Source of the DNA: an uncultured Burkholderiales bacterium
Lineage (GTDB): Bacteria; Pseudomonadota; Gammaproteobacteria; Burkholderiales; Burkholderiaceae_C
Reading direction: 5' to 3'
DNA: 47,570 nucleotides
NCBI GenBank assembly: GCA_937927685.1
Contig: CALBSC010000085.1
Location: forward strand, 1 to 47,570
The notes under the pieces were generated by a model. That model was given only the letters and a program-made list of their open reading frames with translations. It was not told the origin of the DNA and did not search any database. A program made the translations under genes and the position numbers. Shown piece by piece: positions 40,033 through 47,570 of this stretch (positions within the stretch are counted from its first letter, which is position 1; each line of letters begins with the position of its first letter).

Positions 40033-41031
40033 TTACACGGCCAGTGCTTGCATGTACTGCGTCACACCCGAGGTCACATCGGCAAACACATGGTCGCAGC
40101 CTGCAGCCCGCAGGGCGCTCAGATCGGCCTGCGTATAGCATTGGTACTTGCCGCGCAGGGCATCGGGGAAGGGAATGTAGTCGATCAGCCCTTGCGAGAC
40201 GGCTTGCGTCAGCGTGAGTGTGCCCTGGCCCTGGCGCTGACGCTCGGCATTCACCACGGCGAGTGCCACGTCGTTGAAGGGTTGTGCGCGGCCACTGCCC
40301 AGATTGAACAGTCCGCGTGCCTGCGGGTGGTCAAAGAACCACAGGTTGACCGCCACCACATCGTCCACAAACACAAAGTCCCGCTGTTGCTCACCCGCCG
40401 CGTAGCCACCGTACTCGCCAAAGAGCTTCACGCGGCCTTCTTGCTGAAACAGGTGGTGCTGGTGAAACGCCACGCTGGCCATGCGGCCCTTGTGCTGCTC
40501 GCGCGGGCCATACACGTTGAAGTAGCGAAACCCCACCAGCTGATGGGCGCTGTGCTCAAACGCGTGGCCGCACTGCTGTCGCATGCGCTGGTCGAACAGC
40601 AACTTGGAGTAGCCATACACATTGAGCGGCAGCTCGAATTCGGGAGACTCTCGAAACACGGCAGAGCCGCCATACGTGGCCGCCGACGAGGCATACAGCA
40701 ACCGCACGCCGTGGCGCTGGCAGGCATCAAACAACTCGCTGGAGACGGTGTAGTTGTTCTCCATCATGTAGCGACCATTGGTTTCCATGGTGTCGCTGCA
40801 GGCGCCTTCATGAAATACCGCCTCCACACGGCCATAGGCACGCTCGGCAAAGCGGGGGTAAAACACGCGGTGGTCGATGTAGTCGGCAATGCGCAGATCG
40901 GCCAGGTTGCGGTATTTGTCGCCATCGGTGAGGTCGTCCACCGCGATGATGTCGACCCTACCGCGTGCATTCAAGCCCTTGATGATGTTGCTGCCAATGA
41001 AGCCGGCTGCGCCGGTGACCACGATGCTCAT
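40033..41031 (-). CDS. hldD: ADP-L-glycero-D-manno-heptose 6-epimerase
   Basis: The 332-residue enzyme makes ADP-L-glycero-beta-D-manno-heptose for the LPS inner core. The Rossmann motif is VVTGAAGFIGSNI at residues 4-16. The catalytic Tyr-x3-Lys is Tyr139 and Lys143 (YGYSK), and the motif FRYFNVYGPREQHKG and ending YTQADLSALRAAG are typical of HldD. It overlaps the kinase gene by ATGA. It is the downstream gene of the lapAB-hldA-hldD set. Confidence 0.96.
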   Translation of the reverse strand: MSIVVTGAAGFIGSNIIKGLNARGRVDIIAVDDLTDGDKYRNLADLRIADYIDHRVFYPRFAERAYGRVEAVFHEGACSDTMETNGRYMMENNYTVSSELFDACQRHGVRLLYASSAATYGGSAVFRESPEFELPLNVYGYSKLLFDQRMRQQCGHAFEHSAHQLVGFRYFNVYGPREQHKGRMASVAFHQHHLFQQEGRVKLFGEYGGYAAGEQQRDFVFVDDVVAVNLWFFDHPQARGLFNLGSGRAQPFNDVALAVVNAERQRQGQGTLTLTQAVSQGLIDYIPFPDALRGKYQCYTQADLSALRAAGCDHVFADVTSGVTQYMQALAV

Positions 41032-41960
41032 GCAAACAACTCCTGGTAAGAGACGGTGGCGGTCCCGAATTTGCCCACCACGATGCCACCGGCACGGTTG
41101 GCCCAGGGCATGGCCTCGCGCAGGCTCAGGCCACCGGCCAGCAAAGCCGCCATGGTGGCGATGACCGTGTCGCCGGCGCCAGTCACATCAAATACCTCGC
41201 GGGCCTGCGCCTCGACATGGGTGAAGCCCTGTGCATCAAAAAGGGTCATGCCCTCTTCGCTGCGGGTGAGTAGCAAGGCCTCGAGCTCGAGTTCCTGGCG
41301 CAGTGCCTGGGCTTTGCGGTGAAGCTCGTCCTCGTCAGCCCAGCGGCCAATCACGTCCTGTAACTCGGCCCGGTTGGGCGTGATGACGGTGGCGCCCCGG
41401 TAGCGTGAGTAATCTGAGCCCTTGGGATCAATCAGGACGGGACGGTGGTGGGCGCGCGCCGAGGCAATCATGTCGGCCACGTGAGCCAGCCCTCCCTTGC
41501 CGTAATCGGAAAACAGCACGGCCTGGTGCTGGTCGATCAGCGCGTTGAACTGGTGGGTTTGCGTGGCCAGCAGTTCGCGCTGGGGCGCATTTTCGAAATC
41601 GGCGCGGATGAGTTGCTGCTGGCGGCCGATGATGCGCAATTTGACCGTGGTCTTGAGTTGCTCGTCACGGCCCAGGCAGGGTGTGATGCCGGTTTGCTCA
41701 ATGAGCCGCTCCAGCGTGTGGCTGGCTTCGTCATTACCCACCATGCTGAGCAGGGTGCACGGCGCACCCAGACTCACCACGTTGTAGGCCACGTTGGCGC
41801 TGCCACCCAGTCGCTCTTCTTCGCGCGTGACGCGGACCACGGGTACCGGGGCCTCCGGGCTGATGCGATCCACCGAGCCATACCAGTAGCGGTCGAGCAT
41901 GACATCGCCCACCACCAGGACACGGCCTTGCTGCAGTTGGGTCAGCGCAATAGGTTTCAT
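41028..41960 (-). CDS. rfaE1: D-glycero-beta-D-manno-heptose-7-phosphate kinase (RfaE1/HldA)
   Basis: The 310-residue PfkB-family kinase phosphorylates heptose 7-phosphate at C1 for LPS core synthesis. Family marks are VVGDVMLDRYWYGSVDRISPEAP, RLGGSANVAYNV and the catalytic DVTGAGDTVIA. It has only the kinase domain; the nucleotidyltransferase half of E. coli HldE is missing, so a separate HldC/RfaE2 must lie elsewhere. It overlaps lapB and hldD by ATGA, giving tight coupling. Confidence 0.95.
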   Translation of the reverse strand: MKPIALTQLQQGRVLVVGDVMLDRYWYGSVDRISPEAPVPVVRVTREEERLGGSANVAYNVVSLGAPCTLLSMVGNDEASHTLERLIEQTGITPCLGRDEQLKTTVKLRIIGRQQQLIRADFENAPQRELLATQTHQFNALIDQHQAVLFSDYGKGGLAHVADMIASARAHHRPVLIDPKGSDYSRYRGATVITPNRAELQDVIGRWADEDELHRKAQALRQELELEALLLTRSEEGMTLFDAQGFTHVEAQAREVFDVTGAGDTVIATMAALLAGGLSLREAMPWANRAGGIVVGKFGTATVSYQELFA

Positions 41961-43111
41961 AGTTCTTCAATTCGTCTCGGCGGATAGCTGTCCCAGTTCT
42001 GGCAGCCAGGACATTGCCAGAAATGCTGCTGCGCTTCAAAGCCGCAGGCGGCGCAGCGGTAGCGTTGCAGCGGTTTGACGGCACGGTCGAGGGCTCGCTC
42101 GAAGGCAGCGCGGTGCTGTTCGTGGGGCAGCATCTCGTGGCGGATCCAGCGTGATGCGGCCGACAGCGAGGGGTCCCGCTCCAGGTGTTGCGCGTAGCGC
42201 TCTCCCTGGCTAGGCGCCTGGGGGCTCTGGGCCTGGGATTCGAGTTGAATCAGGGCTTCAAGCACATCGAGTGAGCCGGCCTGCTCGTAATGCTCCCGTA
42301 GCAGGTGGAGCGCTTCTTCGTGTCGGTGCAGTGGCAAGGCCAATGCGGCCAGTTGACGTGCCAGCAGCGGCACGGCGGCGGGGACTGCATGCGCAGCCTG
42401 CATCAAGGTCTCGAGGGCCTGGGCAGGTTGCTGCACTTGCTGCAACCCCGCCAGGGCGAGGTAGGCATGGGCATTCCCCGGCGCCAACGCCATGGCTTGC
42501 CGGAACAGGGCTTCGGCCGCGGCCGGATTGCTCGAGGTCAGGCTGGCGGCTTGCTCGCACAGGTAATGCGCGTGACGCACATCAAAATTGCCCTGACCGC
42601 TCTGGCTGAGTTGGGCGGCCATCACGGCCGCATGAGGCCAGTCGCGCGAACGCTCATAGATACCCAGTAGCGCAATACGGGCCTGCGTGGCGTGGGCCGA
42701 TGCATCGAGCTGGCGCAGGCTTTCCTCGGCCCGGTCCAAGAGGCCGGCCTTGAGATAGTCCAGCGCCAGCGCGTAGCGAGCGCGGTCGTGGTCGGCGGTG
42801 CTCAGGTCGCCCCGGGAGAGCAGATGCTGGTGCACCCGCACCGCACGCTCGAATTCACCACGACGACGAAAGAGGTTGCCCAGGGCAAAGTGCAACTCGG
42901 AGGTGTCCGGGTCTTGTTGAACGGCTTCGATGAAGGCGTCAATGGCCTGGTCCTGCTGCTCGTTGAGCAGGTGGTTCAGTCCCTTGAAATAAGCCTTGGG
43001 GTTCTGGCGGTTTTCCATCCGCAGCTGGCGCAGATCGAGGCGCGAGGCCATCCAGCCCAGACCAAAAGCCAGTGGCAGGCCCAGCAGAATCCAGCCCAGG
43101 TCAAACTCCAT
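41957..43111 (-). CDS. lapB: Lipopolysaccharide assembly protein B (YciM)
   Basis: The 384-residue inner membrane protein has one N-terminal membrane segment (WILLGLPLAFGLGWMASRL) and a run of TPR repeats (about 35-325). A C-terminal rubredoxin-like zinc ribbon carries the cysteine pairs CAACG and CPGC, followed by WDSYPP. LapB tunes LpxC turnover by FtsH and so LPS levels. It overlaps lapA by 11 nt and hldA by 4 nt. Confidence 0.94.
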   Translation of the reverse strand: MEFDLGWILLGLPLAFGLGWMASRLDLRQLRMENRQNPKAYFKGLNHLLNEQQDQAIDAFIEAVQQDPDTSELHFALGNLFRRRGEFERAVRVHQHLLSRGDLSTADHDRARYALALDYLKAGLLDRAEESLRQLDASAHATQARIALLGIYERSRDWPHAAVMAAQLSQSGQGNFDVRHAHYLCEQAASLTSSNPAAAEALFRQAMALAPGNAHAYLALAGLQQVQQPAQALETLMQAAHAVPAAVPLLARQLAALALPLHRHEEALHLLREHYEQAGSLDVLEALIQLESQAQSPQAPSQGERYAQHLERDPSLSAASRWIRHEMLPHEQHRAAFERALDRAVKPLQRYRCAACGFEAQQHFWQCPGCQNWDSYPPRRIEEL

Positions 43112-43442
43112 GGCTGGGGTCCACGGATGAAGCGCCAGGGGCGGGCGTCGCGGTCACCGTCGTGGCAGGTGCCGGTGCCGGGGCGGGAGCGCCCTCCGCC
43201 TGTGCCGTGGCCTGACGGGCTACCTTGCGTTGACGCCACCAGCGAGGCACCATGCCCAGCACGCCCACAGCCACGCCACAGGCAAACGCTGCCAGCACGA
43301 CCAGGACCAGGGGCGCTCGCCACTGGGTGCCGAAGAAGAAATGCACAACGGCATCGTCCTGGTTGTTCAGGGCGAAGGCGAACAAGGTAAAAAAAATGGC
43401 CGCTTTCAGCATCCACTGAAGCAGCCACATGAGGTTTTTCAA
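43101..43442 (-). CDS. lapA: Lipopolysaccharide assembly protein A-domain protein
   Basis: The 113-residue protein has two membrane helices (about 10-25 and 45-65), with the LapA signature FALNNQDDAVVHFFFG between them and GMVPRWWRQR after the second. The C-terminal 40 residues are Ala/Pro-rich, longer than in E. coli LapA. It acts with LapB in LPS regulation. The start at 43442 lies 65 nt after the ihfB stop. Confidence 0.9.
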   Translation of the reverse strand: MKNLMWLLQWMLKAAIFFTLFAFALNNQDDAVVHFFFGTQWRAPLVLVVLAAFACGVAVGVLGMVPRWWRQRKVARQATAQAEGAPAPAPAPATTVTATPAPGASSVDPSHGV

Positions 43443-43507
43443 GCCATCTCCTCAGTGACCTAGCGATTTTAAGCCGGTCATGAGGGAACAGTGCTGGAAC
43501 CGAACGA

Positions 43508-43849
43508 TCAGCCGGTTGCCACCTTTCGCGCCGGGGCTGCAGCCTCGGCTGCAGGCATCAGCTCGCGGGTGCGTGTGTCCACCGCCTCACGCAGGGCCTT
43601 GCCCGGCTTGAAATGCGGCACATGCTTTTCCGGAATGGCCACACTCTCGCCCGAACGGGGATTGCGACCCATGCGGGGAGGGCGTCGGTTGATCGAGAAC
43701 GTGCCAAAACCGCGCAGTTCGATGCGGTGTCCGCGCACCAAGGCCTCGCTCATGGCGTCGAGCAAGGTCTTGACGGCGTACTCCGCGTCGCGGTGGGTGA
43801 GCTGGCCGAAACGGGCGGCCAGTTCTTCAACCAGGTCACTGCGGGTCAT
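43508..43849 (-). CDS. ihfB: Integration host factor beta subunit
   Basis: The 113-residue DNA-bending protein opens with MTRSDLVEELAARF and carries GHRIELRGFGTFSINRRPPRMGRNPRSGE, the beta-arm with its intercalating proline, and HFKPGKALREAV. The family is usually about 94-100 residues; here an Ala-rich tail of about 15 residues (AAEAAAPARK) is added. It is 17 nt downstream of rpsA, as in many proteobacteria. Confidence 0.95.
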   Translation of the reverse strand: MTRSDLVEELAARFGQLTHRDAEYAVKTLLDAMSEALVRGHRIELRGFGTFSINRRPPRMGRNPRSGESVAIPEKHVPHFKPGKALREAVDTRTRELMPAAEAAAPARKVATG

Positions 43850-43866
43850 GGCGCTGGGTCAGCCGA

Positions 43867-45549
43867 TCAGTTGCCGGTGTTGTCCAGCTTGGCGCGCAGC
43901 AGGGCGCCCAGGCTGGTGGTGCCGGCGTTCTGGGCGGCCTGCTGGTTCAGCGAAGCCATGGCTTCCTGCTGGTCAGCAGCGTCCTTGGCCTTGATGGACA
44001 ACTGGATGTTGCGCGTCTTGCGGTCGACGTTGACGATCACGGTGGTGACTTCATCGCCTTCCTTGAGCACGCTGCGGGCGTCTTCCACGCGGTCGCGAGA
44101 AATCTCGCTCACACGCAGGTAGCCCACGATGTCTTCGCCCAGGTCGATTTCAGCGCCCTTGGCGTCCACGGTCTTGACCTTGCCGGTGACGGACTGGCCC
44201 TTGTCGTTGATCGACACGAAGGTGGTGAAGGGGTCAGCGTCGAGCTGCTTGATGCCCAGGGAGATGCGCTCGCGGTCCACGTCCACGGCCAACACGATGG
44301 CTTCGACTTCCTGGCCCTTCTTGTAGTTGCGCACAGCGGCTTCGCCGGTCTCGTTCCAGGACAGGTCGGAGAGGTGCACCAGGCCGTCGATACCGGCAGC
44401 CAGGCCCACGAACACGCCGAAGTCGGTGATGGACTTGATGGGGCCCTTCACGCGATCGCCGCGCTTGGTGTTCTGAGCGAACTCTTGCCAGGGGTTGGCA
44501 CGGCACTGCTTCATGCCCAGGGAGATGCGGCGCTTGTCTTCGTCGATCTCGAGCACCATGACTTCAACTTCCTCGCCCAGGGAGACGATTTTGTTGGGGG
44601 CCACGTTCTTGTTGGTCCAGTCCATTTCAGAGACGTGCACCAGGCCCTCGATGCCGGGCTCGAGTTCGACAAACGCGCCGTAGTCGGCGATGTTGGTGAT
44701 CTTGCCGAACATGCGGGTGCCTTGGGGGTAGCGGCGGTTCACGCCCATCCATGGGTCGTCGCCCATTTGCTTCAGACCCAAGGACACGCGGTTCTTCTCG
44801 GTGTCGAACTTCAGGATCTTGGCGGTGATTTCCTGACCAGCAGTCACCACTTCGGATGGGTGACGGACACGGCGCCATGCCATGTCGGTGATGTGCAGCA
44901 AACCGTCGATGCCGCCCAGGTCCACGAACGCACCGTATTCGGTGATGTTCTTGACCACGCCTTGAACGATGGAGCCTTCTTTGAGGGTTTCCATCAGCTT
45001 GGCGCGCTCTTCGCCCATGGAGGCTTCCACCACAGCACGGCGTGACAGCACAACGTTGTTGCGCTTGCGGTCGAGCTTGATGACCTTGAATTCCAAGGTC
45101 TTGTTTTCGTAAGGTGTCAGGTCCTTGGTTGGACGTGTGTCCACCAACGAACCGGGCAAGAAGGCGCGGATGCCGTTGACCAGAACGGTCAGGCCGCCTT
45201 TGACTTTGCCGCTGGTGGTGCCAGTGACGAATTCGCCGGATTCCAGGGCTTTTTCGAGGGACAACCACGAAGCCAAACGCTTGGCAGTGTCGCGGCTCAG
45301 GATGGTGTCGCCGTAGCCGTTTTCGATGGAGCCGATGGCCACGGAAACAAAGTCGCCGACCTGGACTTCAACTTCACCCTGGTCGTTCTTGAACTCTTCG
45401 AGGGGCACGTAGGACTCGGACTTGAGACCGGCGTTGACCACGACGAAGCTGTGTTCGATGCGCACGACTTCAGCGGTGATGACTTCACCAGGGCGCATTT
45501 CGGTACGTTGCAGGGATTCCTCAAAGAGGGCGGCAAAAGATTCAGACAT
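43867..45549 (-). CDS. rpsA: 30S ribosomal protein S1
   Basis: The 560-residue protein has six S1 (OB-fold) domains, the standard proteobacterial length. Repeated motifs are VKGGLTVLVNGIRAFLPGS, VKNITEYGAFVDLGGIDGLLH, ITNIADYGAFVELEPGIEGLVH and IKSITDFGVFVGLAAGIDGLVH. It binds mRNA leaders on the 30S subunit. The start at 45549 has GAGGAA upstream. The 205-nt gap to the cmk stop holds its leader, where autoregulation by S1 would be expected; no specific element was recognised. Confidence 0.97.
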   Translation of the reverse strand: MSESFAALFEESLQRTEMRPGEVITAEVVRIEHSFVVVNAGLKSESYVPLEEFKNDQGEVEVQVGDFVSVAIGSIENGYGDTILSRDTAKRLASWLSLEKALESGEFVTGTTSGKVKGGLTVLVNGIRAFLPGSLVDTRPTKDLTPYENKTLEFKVIKLDRKRNNVVLSRRAVVEASMGEERAKLMETLKEGSIVQGVVKNITEYGAFVDLGGIDGLLHITDMAWRRVRHPSEVVTAGQEITAKILKFDTEKNRVSLGLKQMGDDPWMGVNRRYPQGTRMFGKITNIADYGAFVELEPGIEGLVHVSEMDWTNKNVAPNKIVSLGEEVEVMVLEIDEDKRRISLGMKQCRANPWQEFAQNTKRGDRVKGPIKSITDFGVFVGLAAGIDGLVHLSDLSWNETGEAAVRNYKKGQEVEAIVLAVDVDRERISLGIKQLDADPFTTFVSINDKGQSVTGKVKTVDAKGAEIDLGEDIVGYLRVSEISRDRVEDARSVLKEGDEVTTVIVNVDRKTRNIQLSIKAKDAADQQEAMASLNQQAAQNAGTTSLGALLRAKLDNTGN

Positions 45550-45753
45550 GTGATTTCCTCATCCACAAACAGGACTGACGAACGCGGAATGCGTCGTTTC
45601 CAGGAGCTGACTGTGGCGAATGGTTTGCGGTGTGAACCGCGGTTGGTTAACGAAATCCACGAAGCCGGTGTGCATGCTGCACGAGGGGAGCGACGTGGAA
45701 CCCTTCAAATCAACCCGCGTTGGCGGGCTGTTGGCCAGTGCTCAGCGCAAAAG
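45550..45753. other. Intergenic region between aroA-cmk and rpsA
   Basis: This 204-nt stretch probably holds an rpsA promoter and leader. A weak 5-bp hairpin (CCCGC at 45714-45718, GCGGG at 45723-45727) lies 27 nt after the cmk stop and could be an attenuator-type terminator. Nothing firmer is seen. Confidence 0.4.
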
Positions 45754-47570
45754 TCATGCGCCAAAAACTTGCCTGCCTTGCCACCAGTTCAGGACCTGAT
45801 CCACCGAGGCTTCGATGGACAAGGACGAGTTGTCCAGTTGCAAGGCATCTTGCGCGGGTTGGAGGGGCGCCACGCTGCGGGACATGTCCCGGGCGTCGCG
45901 CGCTTCCAGATCAGCGCGAAGACTGTCGATATTAGCCGAAAAACCCTTAGAAATCAACTGCTTATGCCGTCTTTCAGCCCTTTGCGCGGCGCTGGCGGTC
46001 AAAAACACCTTCAAGGGGGCGTTCGGGAAGATCACGGTGCCCATGTCACGGCCATCGGCCAAGAGGCCAGGCAGGCGCTGGAAGCTGTGTTGCAGCTGCA
46101 CCAGCGCATCGCGCACGGCGGGCAGTACCGAGACTTTGGAGGCGTTCATGCCGCCTTGTTCGCTGCGGATGGCGTCGGTCACGTCCACGTTGTCTAGCAA
46201 CACTTGTTCGCCTTCAAAGCGTACAGGCAGGCGGCGGGCCAGCTCGGCAATCGCAGCTTCATCAGCGGCTTCGAGTGTCAGGCCGGCCTGCAGTGCAGCA
46301 TGGGCCGTGACGCGGTAAAGCGCACCCGAGTCCAGGTAGTGGTAGCCCAGAGCAGCAGCCACGCGGCTGGCCAGCGTGCCTTTGCCCGAGGCCGTGGGGC
46401 CGTCGATGCAGATGACCGGGATGTTTTGGACGCTCGTGTGCGCCACCGAGAACAAGGCCTCGAAGTAATCGGGGAAGGTTTTGGCCACGCACTTGGGGTC
46501 TTCGATGCGCACGGGAACCTGGTCTGCGTTGAATGCCGCCAGCGAGAAGCACATGGCCACGCGGTGGTCGTCGTAGGTGTGGATGCTGGCGCGTTGCCAT
46601 TGATTGGCTGGCAGCGGGTGGATGGTGATCCAGTCCGGGCCTTCTTCGACGGTCGCGCCGAGCTTGCGGCTTTCGATGGCCATGGCCGCGATGCGGTCGG
46701 TTTCCTTGACGCGCCAGCTGGCGATGTTGCGCAGCGTGGTCGGGCCGTCGGCATACAGCGCCATCACGGCCAGGGTCATGGCCGCGTCGGGGATGTGGTT
46801 GCAGTCGAGCGTGATGCCTTTGAGGGGCCAGGCACCGCGCTGAATTTCGAGCCAGTTGGGGCCGCTGGTGATTTGGGCACCCATTTGCGCGGCGGCATCC
46901 ATGAAGCGGATATCGCCCTGGATGGAGTCTGCGCCCACGCCTTGAATGCGGATACCTTGGCCTTCAGCAATCGCACCCAGTGCGATGAAGTAGCTGGCCG
47001 ACGATGCGTCGGCTTCGACGTGGATCGTGCCGGGCGACTGATAGCGGCTGCCTGCCGGGATGACAAAGCGTTCCCAGCCTTGACGTTCCACGGCGATGCC
47101 GTAGCGGGCCAGCAGGTTGAGCGTGATCTCGATGTAGGGCTTGCTGATCAACTCACCGATCACTTCGATCGTGATGGAACGGTCTGTTGCGGCCAATGGC
47201 AGCGCCATCAGCAGTGCGGTGAGGAATTGGCTGGACACATCGCCGCGCACGGGGATGGGTTTGTCCAGTTGCAGCTGGGGCTGGCCAATGCGCAGCGGTG
47301 GGTAACCGTCGTTGCCCAGGTAGTCGATGCTGCAGCCCAGCTCGCGCAGCGCGTCCACCAGGTCGCCAATGGGGCGCTCGTGCATGCGGGGCACGCCTTT
47401 GAGCGTGAAGTCTCCGCCCTGCACGGCCAGTGCGGCCGTGAGCGGGCGCATGGCCGTGCCCGCGTTGCCCATGAAAAATTCAATCGCCTCGGCAGGCCAA
47501 GTGCGGCCGCCCAAACCGGTGATGGTCACCGTGGTGCCTTGCACATCGACGCCGCAGCCCAGTTGGCGCA
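45754..47570 (-). CDS. aroA-cmk: Fused 3-phosphoshikimate 1-carboxyvinyltransferase (AroA)-cytidylate kinase (Cmk), N-terminus outside window
   Basis: One frame runs from beyond the right edge to 45754. The visible AroA (EPSP synthase) part includes FFMGNAGTAMRPLTAALA, VRGDVSSQFLTALLMALP and VKETDRIAAMAIESRKLGA, and ends in TYDDHRVAMCFSLAA and FPDYFEALFSV. Directly after a short linker (about nt 46415) the Cmk domain starts with IDGPTASGKGTLASRVA (P-loop), then YHYLDSGALYR and DGRDMGTVIFP. AroA makes EPSP in the shikimate pathway; Cmk phosphorylates CMP/dCMP. The two genes are usually neighbours upstream of rpsA; here they are one protein, as in a number of Burkholderiales. The AroA N-terminus is not visible. 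Confidence 0.93.
   Translation of the reverse strand, partial: RQLGCGVDVQGTTVTITGLGGRTWPAEAIEFFMGNAGTAMRPLTAALAVQGGDFTLKGVPRMHERPIGDLVDALRELGCSIDYLGNDGYPPLRIGQPQLQLDKPIPVRGDVSSQFLTALLMALPLAATDRSITIEVIGELISKPYIEITLNLLARYGIAVERQGWERFVIPAGSRYQSPGTIHVEADASSASYFIALGAIAEGQGIRIQGVGADSIQGDIRFMDAAAQMGAQITSGPNWLEIQRGAWPLKGITLDCNHIPDAAMTLAVMALYADGPTTLRNIASWRVKETDRIAAMAIESRKLGATVEEGPDWITIHPLPANQWQRASIHTYDDHRVAMCFSLAAFNADQVPVRIEDPKCVAKTFPDYFEALFSVAHTSVQNIPVICIDGPTASGKGTLASRVAAALGYHYLDSGALYRVTAHAALQAGLTLEAADEAAIAELARRLPVRFEGEQVLLDNVDVTDAIRSEQGGMNASKVSVLPAVRDALVQLQHSFQRLPGLLADGRDMGTVIFPNAPLKVFLTASAAQRAERRHKQLISKGFSANIDSLRADLEARDARDMSRSVAPLQPAQDALQLDNSSLSIEASVDQVLNWWQGRQVFGA

Noticed and set aside
39799..41049. 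A 416-codon plus-strand frame opposite hldD
   Set aside because: The minus-strand hldD has all catalytic motifs; the plus frame shows none and has no ribosome site.

Overview
The window is about 47.6 kb of GC-rich chromosomal DNA from a betaproteobacterium, most likely a Burkholderiales member of the Comamonadaceae type. This is inferred from the right end, which carries the order aroA-cmk (fused), rpsA, ihfB, lapA, lapB, hldA/rfaE1, hldD, from the abundance of Bug/TctC-type periplasmic receptors, and from the phasin gene. No tRNA, rRNA, CRISPR array, insertion sequence or prophage gene was seen. The right end reads as core genome and the left and middle parts as accessory and catabolic genes.

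Left region (1-10.4 kb): the 3' end of a very large type I secretion adhesin built of exact-length 411-nt (137-residue) repeats, closed by a strong terminator. It is followed by a complete type I secretion operon: a TolC-type outer membrane channel, an LssB-type ABC exporter with a degenerate C39-like domain, and an HlyD-type adaptor. The fourth gene of this operon is unusual. It encodes an FAD/NAD(P)H-dependent reductase fused to a patatin-type lipid acyl hydrolase.

Envelope/stress block (10.5-15.5 kb): two near-duplicate triple-BON-domain proteins flank a SYLF/YSC84 protein and a LemA-TPM pair. A PH-like small protein and a periplasmic c-type cytochrome follow.

Catabolic region (15.5-31 kb): an amidohydrolase plus Bug receptor is divergent from a cupin gene. 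Next comes a seven-gene leftward operon (CMD-family protein, 3-hydroxyisobutyrate-type dehydrogenase, alpha/beta hydrolase, Bug receptor, class III CoA-transferase, GntR/FCD regulator, malonyl-CoA decarboxylase). It is divergent from a five-gene rightward branched-chain-type ABC importer operon. The 190-bp divergent gap holds two perfect inverted repeats inside two back-to-back promoters. One repeat fits the FCD-GntR operator pattern, so one regulator probably controls both arms. Pairing a GntR regulator with malonyl-CoA decarboxylase recalls the mat malonate operon, here with a CoA-transferase in place of the ligase. An SDR dehydrogenase and a phasin gene follow.

Transport/metal block (31.7-39.5 kb): a small hydrophilic protein, an MgtA-type Mg2+ P-type ATPase, an adhesin-E-like protein, an orphan XdhC, and a TRAP transporter (DctP-Q-M) with a CrcB fluoride channel as its last gene.

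Core block (39.5-47.6 kb): a ComEA-like HhH protein, then the LPS heptose and LPS-assembly genes, IHF beta, ribosomal protein S1 and the 3' part of the aroA-cmk fusion, all on the minus strand.
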